64,000 bases of DNA from Komarekiella atlantica HA4396-MV6 (GCA_019359395.1 JAHHHK010000037.1:1-64000), one strand, 5' to 3'. Numbered from the stretch's first letter, positions 45,142-54,050 are shown. Made by a program: numbers and translations. The notes: generated by a model not told the origin, from the letters alone.

Positions 45142-46146
45142 TTATAACCAATCTCTAGGATTTTTCAGTACTTCTCTCAGCATTGCTTCCTTACTACCAG
45201 GGACAGGTTGGTCGTCGTATTCCCAACTAGCAGCAGGAGGCATACAATTAAATACACTTTGCTGCTTAACCATACCGCTTGCTAGACCGAAACGGATACC
45301 GCGATCGCATGATAAGATAAATTCCACATAGCGCCCACGCACAAGGCGCTGCCAGTACTTGTTCTCTTCTGTAAAGGTCATATCCTTGCGTCTTTCAACA
45401 ATTGGCATATAGGCAGGAAGAAAAGCCTCTGCACAATTTGTAACCAAAGAAAGAAGTTCTTGTGAATTGCCCTCATTTAAATGGTCGAAGAAAATTCCAC
45501 CTATGCCTCTACTTTCACCACGATGGGGTATGTGGAAGTATTCATCACACCATTTTTTAAAACGGGGGTAATAAGAATAATCATGCTGATCGCAAACCTC
45601 TTTATGCACCTTATGAAAGTGAACTGCATCTTCTTCAAAAAAGTAAGACGGTGTTAGGTCTGCTCCGCCGCCAAACCACCAATAAATAGGTTGGTTGTCA
45701 TTATTAATCTGGAAATAACGATAGTTGACATGAGCAGTAGGTACCATCGGGTTATGAGGATGGATAACAAAGCTAGAACCTGTAGCGAAAAAGCGGCTCC
45801 CTTTATCACTAGTTATTCTATCTGCTACTGCTGTAGCAACCGCACCTGATTGCTGAAAAGAGGTTCCAGGAGGTAATTCACCCTCTATTGCTACATAGTT
45901 GACTCCCACTTTTTCAAAGACATTACCATTGTGCAAAGCACGGTCAATATATATAGCATCCTCACTACTTTCGCCAACAGTCCAAATGCCGTTTTTGTCA
46001 CGGTTCCAAGACTGTTCGAGCAGATCTTTACCATCAACAGCCTCAAGAGCTTGACAAGTATTCTCAAACATCTGTCTGAAAATTTTATCGGCTACCCCGC
46101 GTATTATTGGCTGTTGTTTCACTGATTTTTCTAGGACATTGGTCAT
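45142..46146 (-). CDS. hemF: Oxygen-dependent coproporphyrinogen III oxidase
   Basis: 334 residues. FQQSGAVATAVADR, HPHNPMVPTAHVNYRYFQIN, WWFGGGADLTPSYFF, FKKWCDEYFHIPHRGESRGI, GGIFFDHLNE and RGRYVEFILSCDRG are the conserved HemF blocks; catalytic His and Asp/Arg are intact. It decarboxylates coproporphyrinogen III to protoporphyrinogen IX with O2. Normally a stand-alone heme/chlorophyll gene; here it sits between two Rieske oxygenases and an ATC-hydrolase-like gene, so it may be a paralogue dedicated to a modified tetrapyrrole. Whether the genome has another hemF cannot be seen in this window. Confidence 0.95.
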   Translation of the reverse strand: MTNVLEKSVKQQPIIRGVADKIFRQMFENTCQALEAVDGKDLLEQSWNRDKNGIWTVGESSEDAIYIDRALHNGNVFEKVGVNYVAIEGELPPGTSFQQSGAVATAVADRITSDKGSRFFATGSSFVIHPHNPMVPTAHVNYRYFQINNDNQPIYWWFGGGADLTPSYFFEEDAVHFHKVHKEVCDQHDYSYYPRFKKWCDEYFHIPHRGESRGIGGIFFDHLNEGNSQELLSLVTNCAEAFLPAYMPIVERRKDMTFTEENKYWQRLVRGRYVEFILSCDRGIRFGLASGMVKQQSVFNCMPPAASWEYDDQPVPGSKEAMLREVLKNPRDWL

Positions 46147-46320
46147 ACTTATCTCCTCACATTAATTAAGTCTTGTTCTGCTATTGATTGTCGAGTTAAG
46201 AACCGTCCAAGAAGAAATCTTTTATAATTAGCGATCGCTTCTGCAATATATTAGTAGTTTAGAGAGTATCCGCAATGCCATTTGAATAAAATACTAGATG
46301 ATTTACGTTAGTTAATAGCC

Positions 46321-47385
46321 TCATTTGTAAGTTGGTTCATGCAGGGTTAAAAATTCTGAATATTCTTCATCAGGATAGTTGCTACCGGCGTTTGACGTAG
46401 ATAATTGTGTTAATTCTTTTTGGAGAAACTTACGAAAAGTAATATCTAAAGCATCAGCAGCAACGTGAAGTTCTTCCGATATTTTTGGCATTGTTTGAGA
46501 GTTTAAAGTTGTAACTACTACTGTATCTTCTTGAGCAAGTTTGTGGTCAATCTTTCTAAAAAAACCATCTAACCAAGAAAAGGGTAAAACGTTGCGATAC
46601 AAAACGCGTTTGACAATAGTAGTATTGTCATCAATAGGAAGATGAGCAACTAAAATACCGAACTTGATATCAAAACTGTCATCTCTACCTATACTAATTT
46701 CCGCTAGGGTAACATTAGGTAGATATAAACTCAATCTCGTCTTCAATTCTGGGCGTCCACCTAATAAAAAATTCAAAAAACTTTTGGAGCTACCTAATGA
46801 TTCATAATTCACCTTGGCAACTGCGCCCCAATCGTATTTATCGACTTTATACTTAATAGTTTTATTGATAGGAATCCTTTGACCAAAAGATTTCCTATGA
46901 ACTGCAATAACATGGGTAAAGTCAAGATTAGCCTCCATAAGACGAGCATAGTTAGCATTATCTATACCCTCGTCATAAACAGGACGCATAGTCGAAACCA
47001 TGTATTCTGGAAAAATAGGCAAAGCAGGCCGTTTTTCTTCTGGTAAATCACCATAAAACAACCAAATAAAACCATATTTTTCCTGCACTGGGTAGCTGTC
47101 TACACTAGCTCTTTTAGGAACAGGCGTTCCAGGTGCATTAGAAGGGATTTCAACACATTGTCCATCAGCTTGAAATTTCCATCCATGATAGGGACAGCGG
47201 ATACAGTCATTTTCAATCCAGCCCAGAGAAAAAGCCGCGCCGCGATGAGGACACTGGTCTTTCATAGCTACGACTTGTCCTTGAGAATTACGGTAGAGGA
47301 CAAATCTTTGATTTAACATCACAATTTGCTTGGGCTTGTTGTTAACTGCAAAGCTAAATTCACAAGCATACCAAAAGTTTTTCAA
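46321..47385 (-). CDS. Rieske non-heme iron oxygenase A (PAO-like)
   Basis: 354 residues, TTG start at 47385 with AGGAG 12-8 bases before. The Rieske 2Fe-2S site is CPHRG (Cys45, His47) and CPYHGW (Cys64, His67). The mononuclear iron site is probably LDFTHVIAVHRKSFG (HxxxxH). The C-terminal catalytic region is diverged. Family includes pheophorbide a oxygenase and other ring-hydroxylating or ring-opening oxygenases of tetrapyrroles. Paralogue of the next gene upstream (47534-48601): the N-terminal about 100 residues are nearly the same. A DxxHxxxxH variation may reflect different substrates. Confidence 0.88.
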   Translation of the reverse strand: MKNFWYACEFSFAVNNKPKQIVMLNQRFVLYRNSQGQVVAMKDQCPHRGAAFSLGWIENDCIRCPYHGWKFQADGQCVEIPSNAPGTPVPKRASVDSYPVQEKYGFIWLFYGDLPEEKRPALPIFPEYMVSTMRPVYDEGIDNANYARLMEANLDFTHVIAVHRKSFGQRIPINKTIKYKVDKYDWGAVAKVNYESLGSSKSFLNFLLGGRPELKTRLSLYLPNVTLAEISIGRDDSFDIKFGILVAHLPIDDNTTIVKRVLYRNVLPFSWLDGFFRKIDHKLAQEDTVVVTTLNSQTMPKISEELHVAADALDITFRKFLQKELTQLSTSNAGSNYPDEEYSEFLTLHEPTYK

Positions 47386-47533
47386 CAGACTTAGCTCCTA
47401 TTCTTTTTTGAGAGAAAAATAACAGGTGAAGCAAAAGATATAGAACTCACAAACGGATCATGAAATCCTTCGCTATATTTGCCTTGGATACAAAAATTAT
47501 GTTTACAAAAACGATTTTGTATCAAATTTGAAT

Positions 47534-48601
47534 TTATTTTCTCAAAGAGGCGTAAGAAAGTCGTGTTTGCTCTTGGTTAGAGTTATCTGATTTGCTCTGA
47601 TTAAGTTTCAAACCCCAGCCCAGAGATAAATATTTGTGGCGAAGCCTGCGATAAGCAAGGGTTAAAGCATCAGCCGGAACGTGAACTTCTGTTAACAAAG
47701 TATCAGGTAATAATTTAGGGTACTGGGACTCGGTTACTACCCTATCTTCCAAACCAACTTTGTGGTGAAACTTCACGAATAAACTATCTGCCCAAGAATA
47801 AGTAAAAAAATTGCGAAACTGAATTCGCTTACTAATGGTTGTGTTTTCATCGACAGGAATATGGACAGCATAATTGATCATTTTGCCACGACCAAAATCA
47901 CTCTCAATTTTAGTTATGTTAGGCAGGTAGAAGCTAGTTTTTGCATTTAACTGTGTACGAGCTGGACGAAAGAGGGATCTAAATAGACCATTTTTAGGCT
48001 TAGTGTAATTTTTGTATGTGATTTTGGTACTGAAACCCCAATCCTCATCTTGAACAATATAGTCTTCTACTCTTGGATCTTGTGCAAATCCCGCTCCAAA
48101 AGAATTAGCATGAACTGCATACAAATGGGCTGGGTCAAGAGCATTTTCTATGACTCGATTGTAATTAGCTTTCATCTCATATTCTAAGTAAATGGGATGC
48201 ATAGTCGAGTCTTCATCTTCTGGCAAAGGAGGAATTGGCGGGCGTTCTTCTTCTAGCAAATCTCCATAAAATAGCCAGACAAAACCATATTTTTCTTGCA
48301 CTGGATAGCTGTTTATATTAGCTTTTTTAGGTATGGGTTTTTCGGGTTCATTAGAAGGGATTTCAATGCATTGTCCATCAGATTGAAATTTCCATCCATG
48401 ATAGGGGCAACGGATACAATCGTCTTCTAACCAGCCCATAGACAATGCAGCACCACGATGAGAACATTGATTTTTCAACGCTACGACTTGCCCTTGAGAA
48501 TTGCGGTAAAGGACAAATCTTTGATTTAACATTACAATTTGCTTGGGCTTATTAGTAACAGCTGCGCTGAATTCACATGCATACCAGAAGTTTTTTAGCA
48601 C
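47534..48601 (-). CDS. Rieske non-heme iron oxygenase B (PAO-like)
   Basis: 355 residues, GTG start at 48601 with AGGAG upstream. Rieske site CSHRG (Cys46, His48) and CPYHGW (Cys65, His68), iron site NALDPAHLYAVHANSFG. Shares most of its Rieske domain with the neighbour 148 bases downstream, a tandem duplication; the catalytic domains differ more, hinting at sequential or different substrate positions. First gene on the minus strand after the RHH-type regulator's promoter, so it probably carries the promoter for the cluster. No membrane segment, so expected soluble or peripheral. Substrate not predictable. Confidence 0.88.
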   Translation of the reverse strand: MLKNFWYACEFSAAVTNKPKQIVMLNQRFVLYRNSQGQVVALKNQCSHRGAALSMGWLEDDCIRCPYHGWKFQSDGQCIEIPSNEPEKPIPKKANINSYPVQEKYGFVWLFYGDLLEEERPPIPPLPEDEDSTMHPIYLEYEMKANYNRVIENALDPAHLYAVHANSFGAGFAQDPRVEDYIVQDEDWGFSTKITYKNYTKPKNGLFRSLFRPARTQLNAKTSFYLPNITKIESDFGRGKMINYAVHIPVDENTTISKRIQFRNFFTYSWADSLFVKFHHKVGLEDRVVTESQYPKLLPDTLLTEVHVPADALTLAYRRLRHKYLSLGWGLKLNQSKSDNSNQEQTRLSYASLRK

Positions 48602-48891
48602 ACCTAAGCTCCTACTATCCTAGATAAATTGATGAATTTAAAGTAACTGTTTCCAGTGTGTTGCTTAGTTCAACCGTTACATTCATCCCAGTCATCACAA
48701 AAAACTACCATGAGCCATAATCTGGTTTCATGTTTGTCTAGAAGTATGATTTTTAGGCGAATTCAGCCAACATAAGCCAAAATTGACTTTGTTCGCTCAT
48801 TGGATATTTAATTTCCCAAGTTGACACTTTCTGGCGTCTATTGCCTTTGTTGTGTGTCTTTCTTTAGGCATAGGTGATAGCATACCAGTGT

Positions 48892-48970
48892 ACTAATGCA
48901 TTAGTCAACTAATGTATAATTTTGCTCTATTAACCATTGCACCAATAAACTAGTGAATAGGTTCATTAGT
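48892..48970. promoter_or_regulatory. Heptad operator array ACTAATG/CATTAGT in divergent promoter
   Basis: ACTAATGCATTAGT (48892-48905) is a perfect palindrome made of two heptads; further heptads are ACTAATG (48908-48914), ACTAGTG (48949-48955, one mismatch) and CATTAGT (48964-48970). Sites recur directly and inverted just before the ribbon-helix-helix-type gene (48982) and about 290 bases from the divergent Rieske B start. Ribbon-helix-helix repressors such as omega bind heptads in this fashion. Function inferred. Confidence 0.55.
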
Positions 48971-48981
48971 TGGGGTATAGT

Positions 48982-49185
48982 GTGGCACAAGGAGAAGCTT
49001 CAATTAGGGTTTATCTGTCACCTGAAACAAAAGACAGGTTTAAAACAGTTTGCTTTTTCAAGGGATTGAATATGTCTGACGTTACAGCTGAATTGATTGA
49101 AGATTGGTTGGCTAAAAATGATCTAGACCTGCCGACTTCACAGAAAAATGTCCCTTCATCCAAAAGTAAAAACAGTGAAGGTTAG
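48982..49185 (+). CDS. Small ribbon-helix-helix-type protein (CopG/ParG-like)
   Basis: 67 residues from GTG 48982 (translated MAQGEASIRVYLSPETKDRF); a TTG at 48970 is alternative. The beta strand IRVYLSPE and two helices (DRFKTVCFFKGLNMSDVTAE, LIEDWLAKND) fit the fold of CopG/Arc-type repressors, ending in a Ser/Lys-rich disordered tail. Such proteins are often autorepressors or plasmid partition partners of ParA. The heptad array just upstream supports autoregulation, and the divergent Rieske cluster is the obvious other target. No toxin follows it. Confidence 0.65.
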   Translation: MAQGEASIRVYLSPETKDRFKTVCFFKGLNMSDVTAELIEDWLAKNDLDLPTSQKNVPSSKSKNSEG

Positions 49186-49447
49186 CATAACTGGTGAACA
49201 ATTAAACCGCCCAGATGCAAGCCAACAGCACAGTATCCCAATTACGGCAGCAATGGGAGGAATAAAGTATAATTAATTCTAATAACTATGTGATTCTAGT
49301 AACAGCTATGTTTATAGACTTGAAAGTAACAATCAAAATTAATAGACTTCGTGCGATTCTCCCGAAACCCAATAGCAGGGGGGGACTGGGGACTGGGGAC
49401 TGGGAGCAGCGAGAATTTGCAGCAAGTCTTTCCCCTCTGCTTCCTAA

Positions 49448-49540
49448 CTCTTGACACACGCGATGAATCGCGTCTCTACTCTTGACACACGCGATGAATC
49501 GCGTCTCTACTCTTGACACACGCGATGAATCGCGTCTCTA
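49448..49540. repeat. Three perfect 31-bp tandem repeats
   Basis: Identical units at 49448-49478, 49479-49509 and 49510-49540, each containing TTGACACA and the hairpin core CGCGAT-GA-ATCGCG. They abut, without spacers, so they are not CRISPR. They end 9 bases before the stop of the ABC exporter gene (49550). A GGGACTG heptad tract lies just before (49382-49404). Confidence 0.9.
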
Positions 49541-49549
49541 CTCCCTTCC

Positions 49550-51337
49550 TCAAACAGATGTGGTTGCTGCACCCAGCTGGAGAGCATAGAGATTCGCGTA
49601 GACACCCTGTTTACTGATAAGTTCTGTGTGGGTTCCCTGTTCGATGATTTGTCCCTGTTGAATTACCAATACTTGATTTGCTTGGGTAACGGTGCTGAGG
49701 CGGTGGGCAATCACGAAGCTGGTTCGACCTTGGAGTAAGCGGGCGATCGCACTTTGCACTAGTGCTTCTGTACGGGTATCGATGCTGCTAGTTGCTTCAT
49801 CGAGAATGAGAATTCGGGGATTGATTAACACCGCACGGGCAATGCTAATCAGTTGGCGCTGTCCCTGACTCAGAGGTGATCCCCGTTCACCTAATTTAGT
49901 TGTGTAACCCTGTGGTAATGAAGTAACAAACTCATGTACATTAGCCATCTGAGCCGCTGCTTCGATATCGGCTTGGGTGGCGTATGGAGAGCCAAAAGCA
50001 ATATTTTCAGCTACAGTACCGCTGAACAAAATATTATCCTGTAGAACGATGCCAATCTGACGCCGGAGACTTGCTTGAGTGACGCTACGTACATCAATTC
50101 CATCAATTTTCACTGCACCGCCAGACACATCATAAAAGCGCAAAATCAGGTTAATAATCGTAGTTTTGCCAGATCCAGTTGCTCCCACCAATGCAATCAT
50201 CTCTCCTGGTTGGGCGTGCAAATTCACCCCTTTGAGGACTAATTGATTTGAGTTATAGCCAAATTTGACATTTTCAAATGTCACCTCACCCTGAATTGGC
50301 GGCATTTCGGTAGCATCAGGTGCATCTTTGAGTTGCGACGGTTCATCTAGTAGTAAGAATATTCGCTCTAATCCGGCAAAAGCAGACTGAGCCTGGGTGT
50401 AAAACTGGCTGAGAATCTGGATAGGACGGAAGAACAGCTGAACATAAAGCAAGAAAGATGTCACAACACCTACTGTTGCTCCTCCTGTGACGGCAAGATA
50501 GCCACCATACGCCAGCACACCCGCGGTTGCTAGGGTGTTGAGAAAATCGATTGATGGCAAAAATGCAGCTGTAATTGCCACTGCTTGAACGTTAGCATCA
50601 CGATTTGCGGCGTTGAGAATTTTAAATTCTTCGATGTTGAGATGTACCCGATTAAATGCTTGTGCTTCTCGGACACTGCCAATATCTTCTTCTAACTTGG
50701 CGGAAAGTTCACCAATTGTCTGTCGGGTGACGCGAAATCTAGCTCTTGCCCAACGCGCAAACAAGCCTGTGGTAAAAATCATCAGTGGCACAACCAAGTT
50801 GCTCAACAAACCAAGTTGCAGGTTAATTGCGAGCATAGCAATGACAATGCCCACCAAACTGAAAGTGTTGCCCAGCATTTGAGCAACAGTTTGTCCAAAA
50901 GCCTGATTCACAGTACTAACATCATTCAGCAAGCGGCTCATTAAATCACCCGCTTCGCTGCGATCAAAAAAGCTCAGCGGTAGACTCTGAATTTTAGTAA
51001 AAATGTCTTGCCTCAATTGAGCCAGCAATCGCTGCATAATCCAGCCAACTCGAATAATCTGACCCCGGATTGCCCAAATACCGAATCCGTAGATTAGTGC
51101 CAGTAGCCCTAATAGCTGGAGTAGTCCCGACAAGTTTCCCTGTGCAATCAAGTGATCAATCGACCAGCCGAGTAAGAACGGCCCAATTGCCTGGGTTGCA
51201 GCACCGGTCAATACTAATGTAAGGGCGATGGGAATTTCTTTGCGATAGGGACGCAGGTATTGCAAAAAGCGCCGCAGTGTGGAAAGTTGCTGACTCGGCT
51301 TTTGCTCGGATGCAACAACAGGAACAGTACCTCTCAT
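49550..51337 (-). CDS. ABC exporter half-transporter, subunit with canonical catalytic site
   Basis: 595 residues. Six spans in the N-terminal part (about 35-320), then the nucleotide-binding domain: Walker A GATGSGKTT, signature LSQGQRQLI (LSQGQ for LSGGQ), Walker B ILILDEATSSID with catalytic Glu, H-loop IAHRLST. Members of this class export peptides, lipids or drugs. It is separated by 240 bases of repeat DNA from a second half-transporter of the same orientation. The pairing of one canonical and one degenerate (Asp) Walker B indicates a heterodimer such as BmrC/BmrD. Confidence 0.9.
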   Translation of the reverse strand: MRGTVPVVASEQKPSQQLSTLRRFLQYLRPYRKEIPIALTLVLTGAATQAIGPFLLGWSIDHLIAQGNLSGLLQLLGLLALIYGFGIWAIRGQIIRVGWIMQRLLAQLRQDIFTKIQSLPLSFFDRSEAGDLMSRLLNDVSTVNQAFGQTVAQMLGNTFSLVGIVIAMLAINLQLGLLSNLVVPLMIFTTGLFARWARARFRVTRQTIGELSAKLEEDIGSVREAQAFNRVHLNIEEFKILNAANRDANVQAVAITAAFLPSIDFLNTLATAGVLAYGGYLAVTGGATVGVVTSFLLYVQLFFRPIQILSQFYTQAQSAFAGLERIFLLLDEPSQLKDAPDATEMPPIQGEVTFENVKFGYNSNQLVLKGVNLHAQPGEMIALVGATGSGKTTIINLILRFYDVSGGAVKIDGIDVRSVTQASLRRQIGIVLQDNILFSGTVAENIAFGSPYATQADIEAAAQMANVHEFVTSLPQGYTTKLGERGSPLSQGQRQLISIARAVLINPRILILDEATSSIDTRTEALVQSAIARLLQGRTSFVIAHRLSTVTQANQVLVIQQGQIIEQGTHTELISKQGVYANLYALQLGAATTSV

Positions 51338-51577
51338 ATTAATTCGTAATTCGTAATGACGCTCGTTCGCTCTTAGCGTCGCCCCTTGGGCGAAGACTCG
51401 CTAGCGCTTCTCTACGAGAGGCTACGCCAACGCTAACGTAATTCGTAATTTGTGATGGGCTACGCCCTGCTGTGGTAACGTAATTCGTAATTAAGATACG
51501 TGGAAAAAGGTTTGTTATAGTTGGTTTGCCATTTGTTAGTCTCATTGCGAAACAATAGATCTCTGGATAATTTGGGA
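51338..51577. repeat. Dispersed repeat spacer between the two ABC genes
   Basis: AATTCGTAAT units at about 51343-51352, 51439-51448 and 51481-51490, and the palindromic blocks GCTCGTTCGCTCTTAGCG and CGAAGACTCGCTAGCGC at 51360-51410. Typical Nostoc repeats. They separate but do not reverse the two exporter subunits. Confidence 0.6.
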
Positions 51578-53356
51578 TCATTTTTTCACCTTCTGCTTTA
51601 CCTGAGATTCCAAAATCACACCGTAGAGCGGGCTTGTTTGCATTAATTCCTCATGAGTACCTTGCGCTACCAGTTGTCCTTTATCCATGAGAAAAATGCG
51701 ATCGGCGTTTTGCACAGTACTAATGCGCTGAGCTACTACAAAGGTCGTGCAAGCTTTTTGGCCTATTAAGCGATCTAGCGCCGCTTGAATTTGAGCAGCA
51801 GTTTTGGCATCTACAGCAGAAGTGCTGTCATCCAAAATCAGAATACCGTAATCGGTTAGTAAGGTGCGAGCGATCGCAATCCGTTGCTTTTGTCCACCAG
51901 ATAAACCAATGCCGCGTTCACCCACAATCGTCTCGTAGCCATCAGGTAAACTGATGATGAAATCGTGAATTTGTGCAGTTTTGGCAACCTCAATCACTTC
52001 TTCTAGGGTTGCATTGGGTTTTGCATAGACAATATTCTCGCGGATCGTGCCAGAGAACAGTGTGGTTTCTTGAAACACAATGCCAATGCAAGACCTCAGA
52101 CTTTTCAAGGTGAAATCTCGGACATCGCAGCCGTCAATACGAACCGCTCCCTTGGTGACATCGTAAAAGCGGGGAATTAGGTTCATAATTGTGCTTTTTC
52201 CAGAACCGGTCATTCCCAGGACGGCGATTAGCTCATTAGGCTTCGTTTCAAAGGAAACTTCTTTGAGAGTTTCAGTTGTTGAGCCAGGATAGCGAAAGGA
52301 AACGTTCTCAAAGGTGATTCGACCTCCGCAACTTGTAAACGGGACAGCATCAGGGCGATCGCGAATTTCGACTTCTGCATCCACCACTTCGTAGACTCGT
52401 TCAGCAGAAGCAGCCGCCTGAGCGATCGCCGGTGCAGCAAATCCAATCAACAAAATTGGTTGGAGAATCAACGCTAGGTAGGAGTTAAACGCCACCAGTT
52501 CACCAATAGAGAACCTATTCCCAATTACCTGCGCCCCCCCGTAGGCGAAAACTGCCAGCGTCACCAAATTACTCATTAAAAAGATAAACGGGAATGTATT
52601 GCGAATGGCGCTAATCGTCTTCATATTTGCCTTGACTAAGGCATCATTCATAGTGGTGTAGCGGCTCGTTTCGGCTGACTCCCGCACAAAGGCTTTCACC
52701 ACCCGTATCCCCAGCAAGTTTTCTTGTAATACGGCATTCAAGTCACTTAGTTGCTCTTGGACTTGCCGGAACAATGCATTATTTTGGCTAATGAATCGCG
52801 CCATCAACCATCCTGATAGGGGCACTACCGTCAGCGTAATCAGCGCTAGTTCCCAATTCATCACCAGCAAAATCACCGCAATGCTTACCAATGTTACAAT
52901 TGCACCGATTACTTGAATCAGGCTAGTACCAACAAAAGTGCGGATCTGCTCAATGTCGCTGGTAACGCGGGTTAGCAGTTGGGAGGTTTGTGCTTGGTCA
53001 TGATAGCTAAAACTCAGATTTTGAATCTTGCTGAAAATCTTGTTTCGCAGGTTATAGGCAACACCTTGAGACGCTGCTTCTGCCCAATAGCTTTGTCCAA
53101 AATTAAATAGACCACGGGCGATCGCCGCGACTACCATCCAGCCAGCGCTATAAAGTACAATTTGTAAATTTTGTTTGACAATGCCTTGATCAATTCCCCA
53201 CCGGAAGAGTTGGGGGGTAGCCGCGTTAGCAACCGTCAAGAGTAACAAGCTAACCAATGCTCCCAGCGAAGTCCATCGGTAAGTATTCAAACTCCCCAAT
53301 ACACGCTGGATTGCCTGCATCGGTGAATTTTCCTGGAATTCTGGTTGTGGAACCAA
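51578..53356 (-). CDS. ABC exporter half-transporter, subunit with degenerate catalytic Glu
   Basis: 592 residues. TTG start at 53356 with GGGGGAA upstream, ATG at 53320 as alternative. Six spans (about 30-310), then Walker A GMTGSGKST, signature LSGGQKQRIAIA, Walker B ILILDDSTSAVDAKT, where the catalytic Glu is Asp, and H-loop VAQRIST with Gln in place of the switch His. These two changes make one nucleotide site inactive, the hallmark of heterodimeric exporters; its partner is the downstream gene. Both subunits lie upstream of and in the same direction as the Rieske cluster, across the RHH gene. Confidence 0.9.
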   Translation of the reverse strand: MVPQPEFQENSPMQAIQRVLGSLNTYRWTSLGALVSLLLLTVANAATPQLFRWGIDQGIVKQNLQIVLYSAGWMVVAAIARGLFNFGQSYWAEAASQGVAYNLRNKIFSKIQNLSFSYHDQAQTSQLLTRVTSDIEQIRTFVGTSLIQVIGAIVTLVSIAVILLVMNWELALITLTVVPLSGWLMARFISQNNALFRQVQEQLSDLNAVLQENLLGIRVVKAFVRESAETSRYTTMNDALVKANMKTISAIRNTFPFIFLMSNLVTLAVFAYGGAQVIGNRFSIGELVAFNSYLALILQPILLIGFAAPAIAQAAASAERVYEVVDAEVEIRDRPDAVPFTSCGGRITFENVSFRYPGSTTETLKEVSFETKPNELIAVLGMTGSGKSTIMNLIPRFYDVTKGAVRIDGCDVRDFTLKSLRSCIGIVFQETTLFSGTIRENIVYAKPNATLEEVIEVAKTAQIHDFIISLPDGYETIVGERGIGLSGGQKQRIAIARTLLTDYGILILDDSTSAVDAKTAAQIQAALDRLIGQKACTTFVVAQRISTVQNADRIFLMDKGQLVAQGTHEELMQTSPLYGVILESQVKQKVKK

Positions 53357-53507
53357 TGAAATTCCCCCTGTGTTTTCGCAAAATCCCCTACTTTAAGATT
53401 AATGCTGAATGGCTCATTGAAGTTTTTGTTTCCAACACTCAAGCCATTATTTAGCTAGAAGCCAAAACATCACCCTGCGTAATAGTCTGTTGCAAAAGTT
53501 TTGAGAT

Positions 53508-53565
53508 GTTCGTAGTAAGCACTTTAGTGCTTAAAAAATCAAGGACTAAAGTCCTTACTACAAAC
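53508..53565. repeat. Dispersed 58-bp element, copy B (inverted relative to copy A)
   Basis: GTTCGTAGTAAGCACTTTAG to ACTAAAGTCCTTACTACAAAC (in pieces) is the reverse complement of 32366-32423 with a handful of changes in the linker. Palindromes AAGCACTTTAGTGCTT and AAGGACTAAAGTCCTT are kept. Confidence 0.85.
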
Positions 53566-53606
53566 ACGTGTTATCAGCAAAATTAATGAGACAAACCCGT
53601 ATACCC

Positions 53607-53635
53607 GTAGGGGCACGGCAATGCCGTGCCCCTAC
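53607..53635. repeat. Perfect palindrome of 14-bp arms
   Basis: GTAGGGGCACGGCA, a central A, and TGCCGTGCCCCTAC. GC-rich, between the ABC gene's upstream DNA and the MITE copy. Dispersed in many Nostoc genomes. Confidence 0.8.
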
Positions 53636-53663
53636 ACCTGACGATGTAATGTTGTACCGCATC

Positions 53664-53950
53664 AGGACTTACGCACAGGTAACGGAGAATCGAACCACAG
53701 AGGACACAGCGAGAAGTCTGAGCGGAGGTTTCCGACGCTCGTTCGCAAAGCGTGCCGTAGGCAAGACTCGCTCTAAGCGTAGCCATGCCGCAGGCTTTAC
53801 GCTGCGCTATCCGTTGGCGCAGCCCGCCGCAGCGAAAAGTTCTGTAGGCGGGTTTCCCGCCGTAGGAAACTTTTCAAGACAGGCATCAGAACTTTTCAAG
53901 ACAGAGAGCACGGAGAAATAAGAGTTTCAGAGAGTTTTTGCGTAAGTCCT
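53664..53950. mobile_element. MITE-like element copy 2 (287 bp, nested insert)
   Basis: Terminal repeats AGGACTTACGCA (53664-53675) and TGCGTAAGTCCT (53939-53950). Nearly identical over its whole length to copy 1 at 36330, including the about 190-bp insert, so the two derive from one recent source. No open frame with start and match. Confidence 0.85.
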
Positions 53951-54050
53951 ACGCATCTGAATTGAATGAAAACCGCTATAGCGCTTCTAGCTTAATTTGC
54001 TGGGTAGTTAATCCCAGTTTGAAACTTTGTAAAAAACTTTTAAAAATCTC

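Noticed and set aside
49448-49540. CRISPR array
   Set aside because: The three 31-bp units abut with no spacers, and no cas genes are in the window. The 23-bp repeats at 62652 likewise lack spacers.
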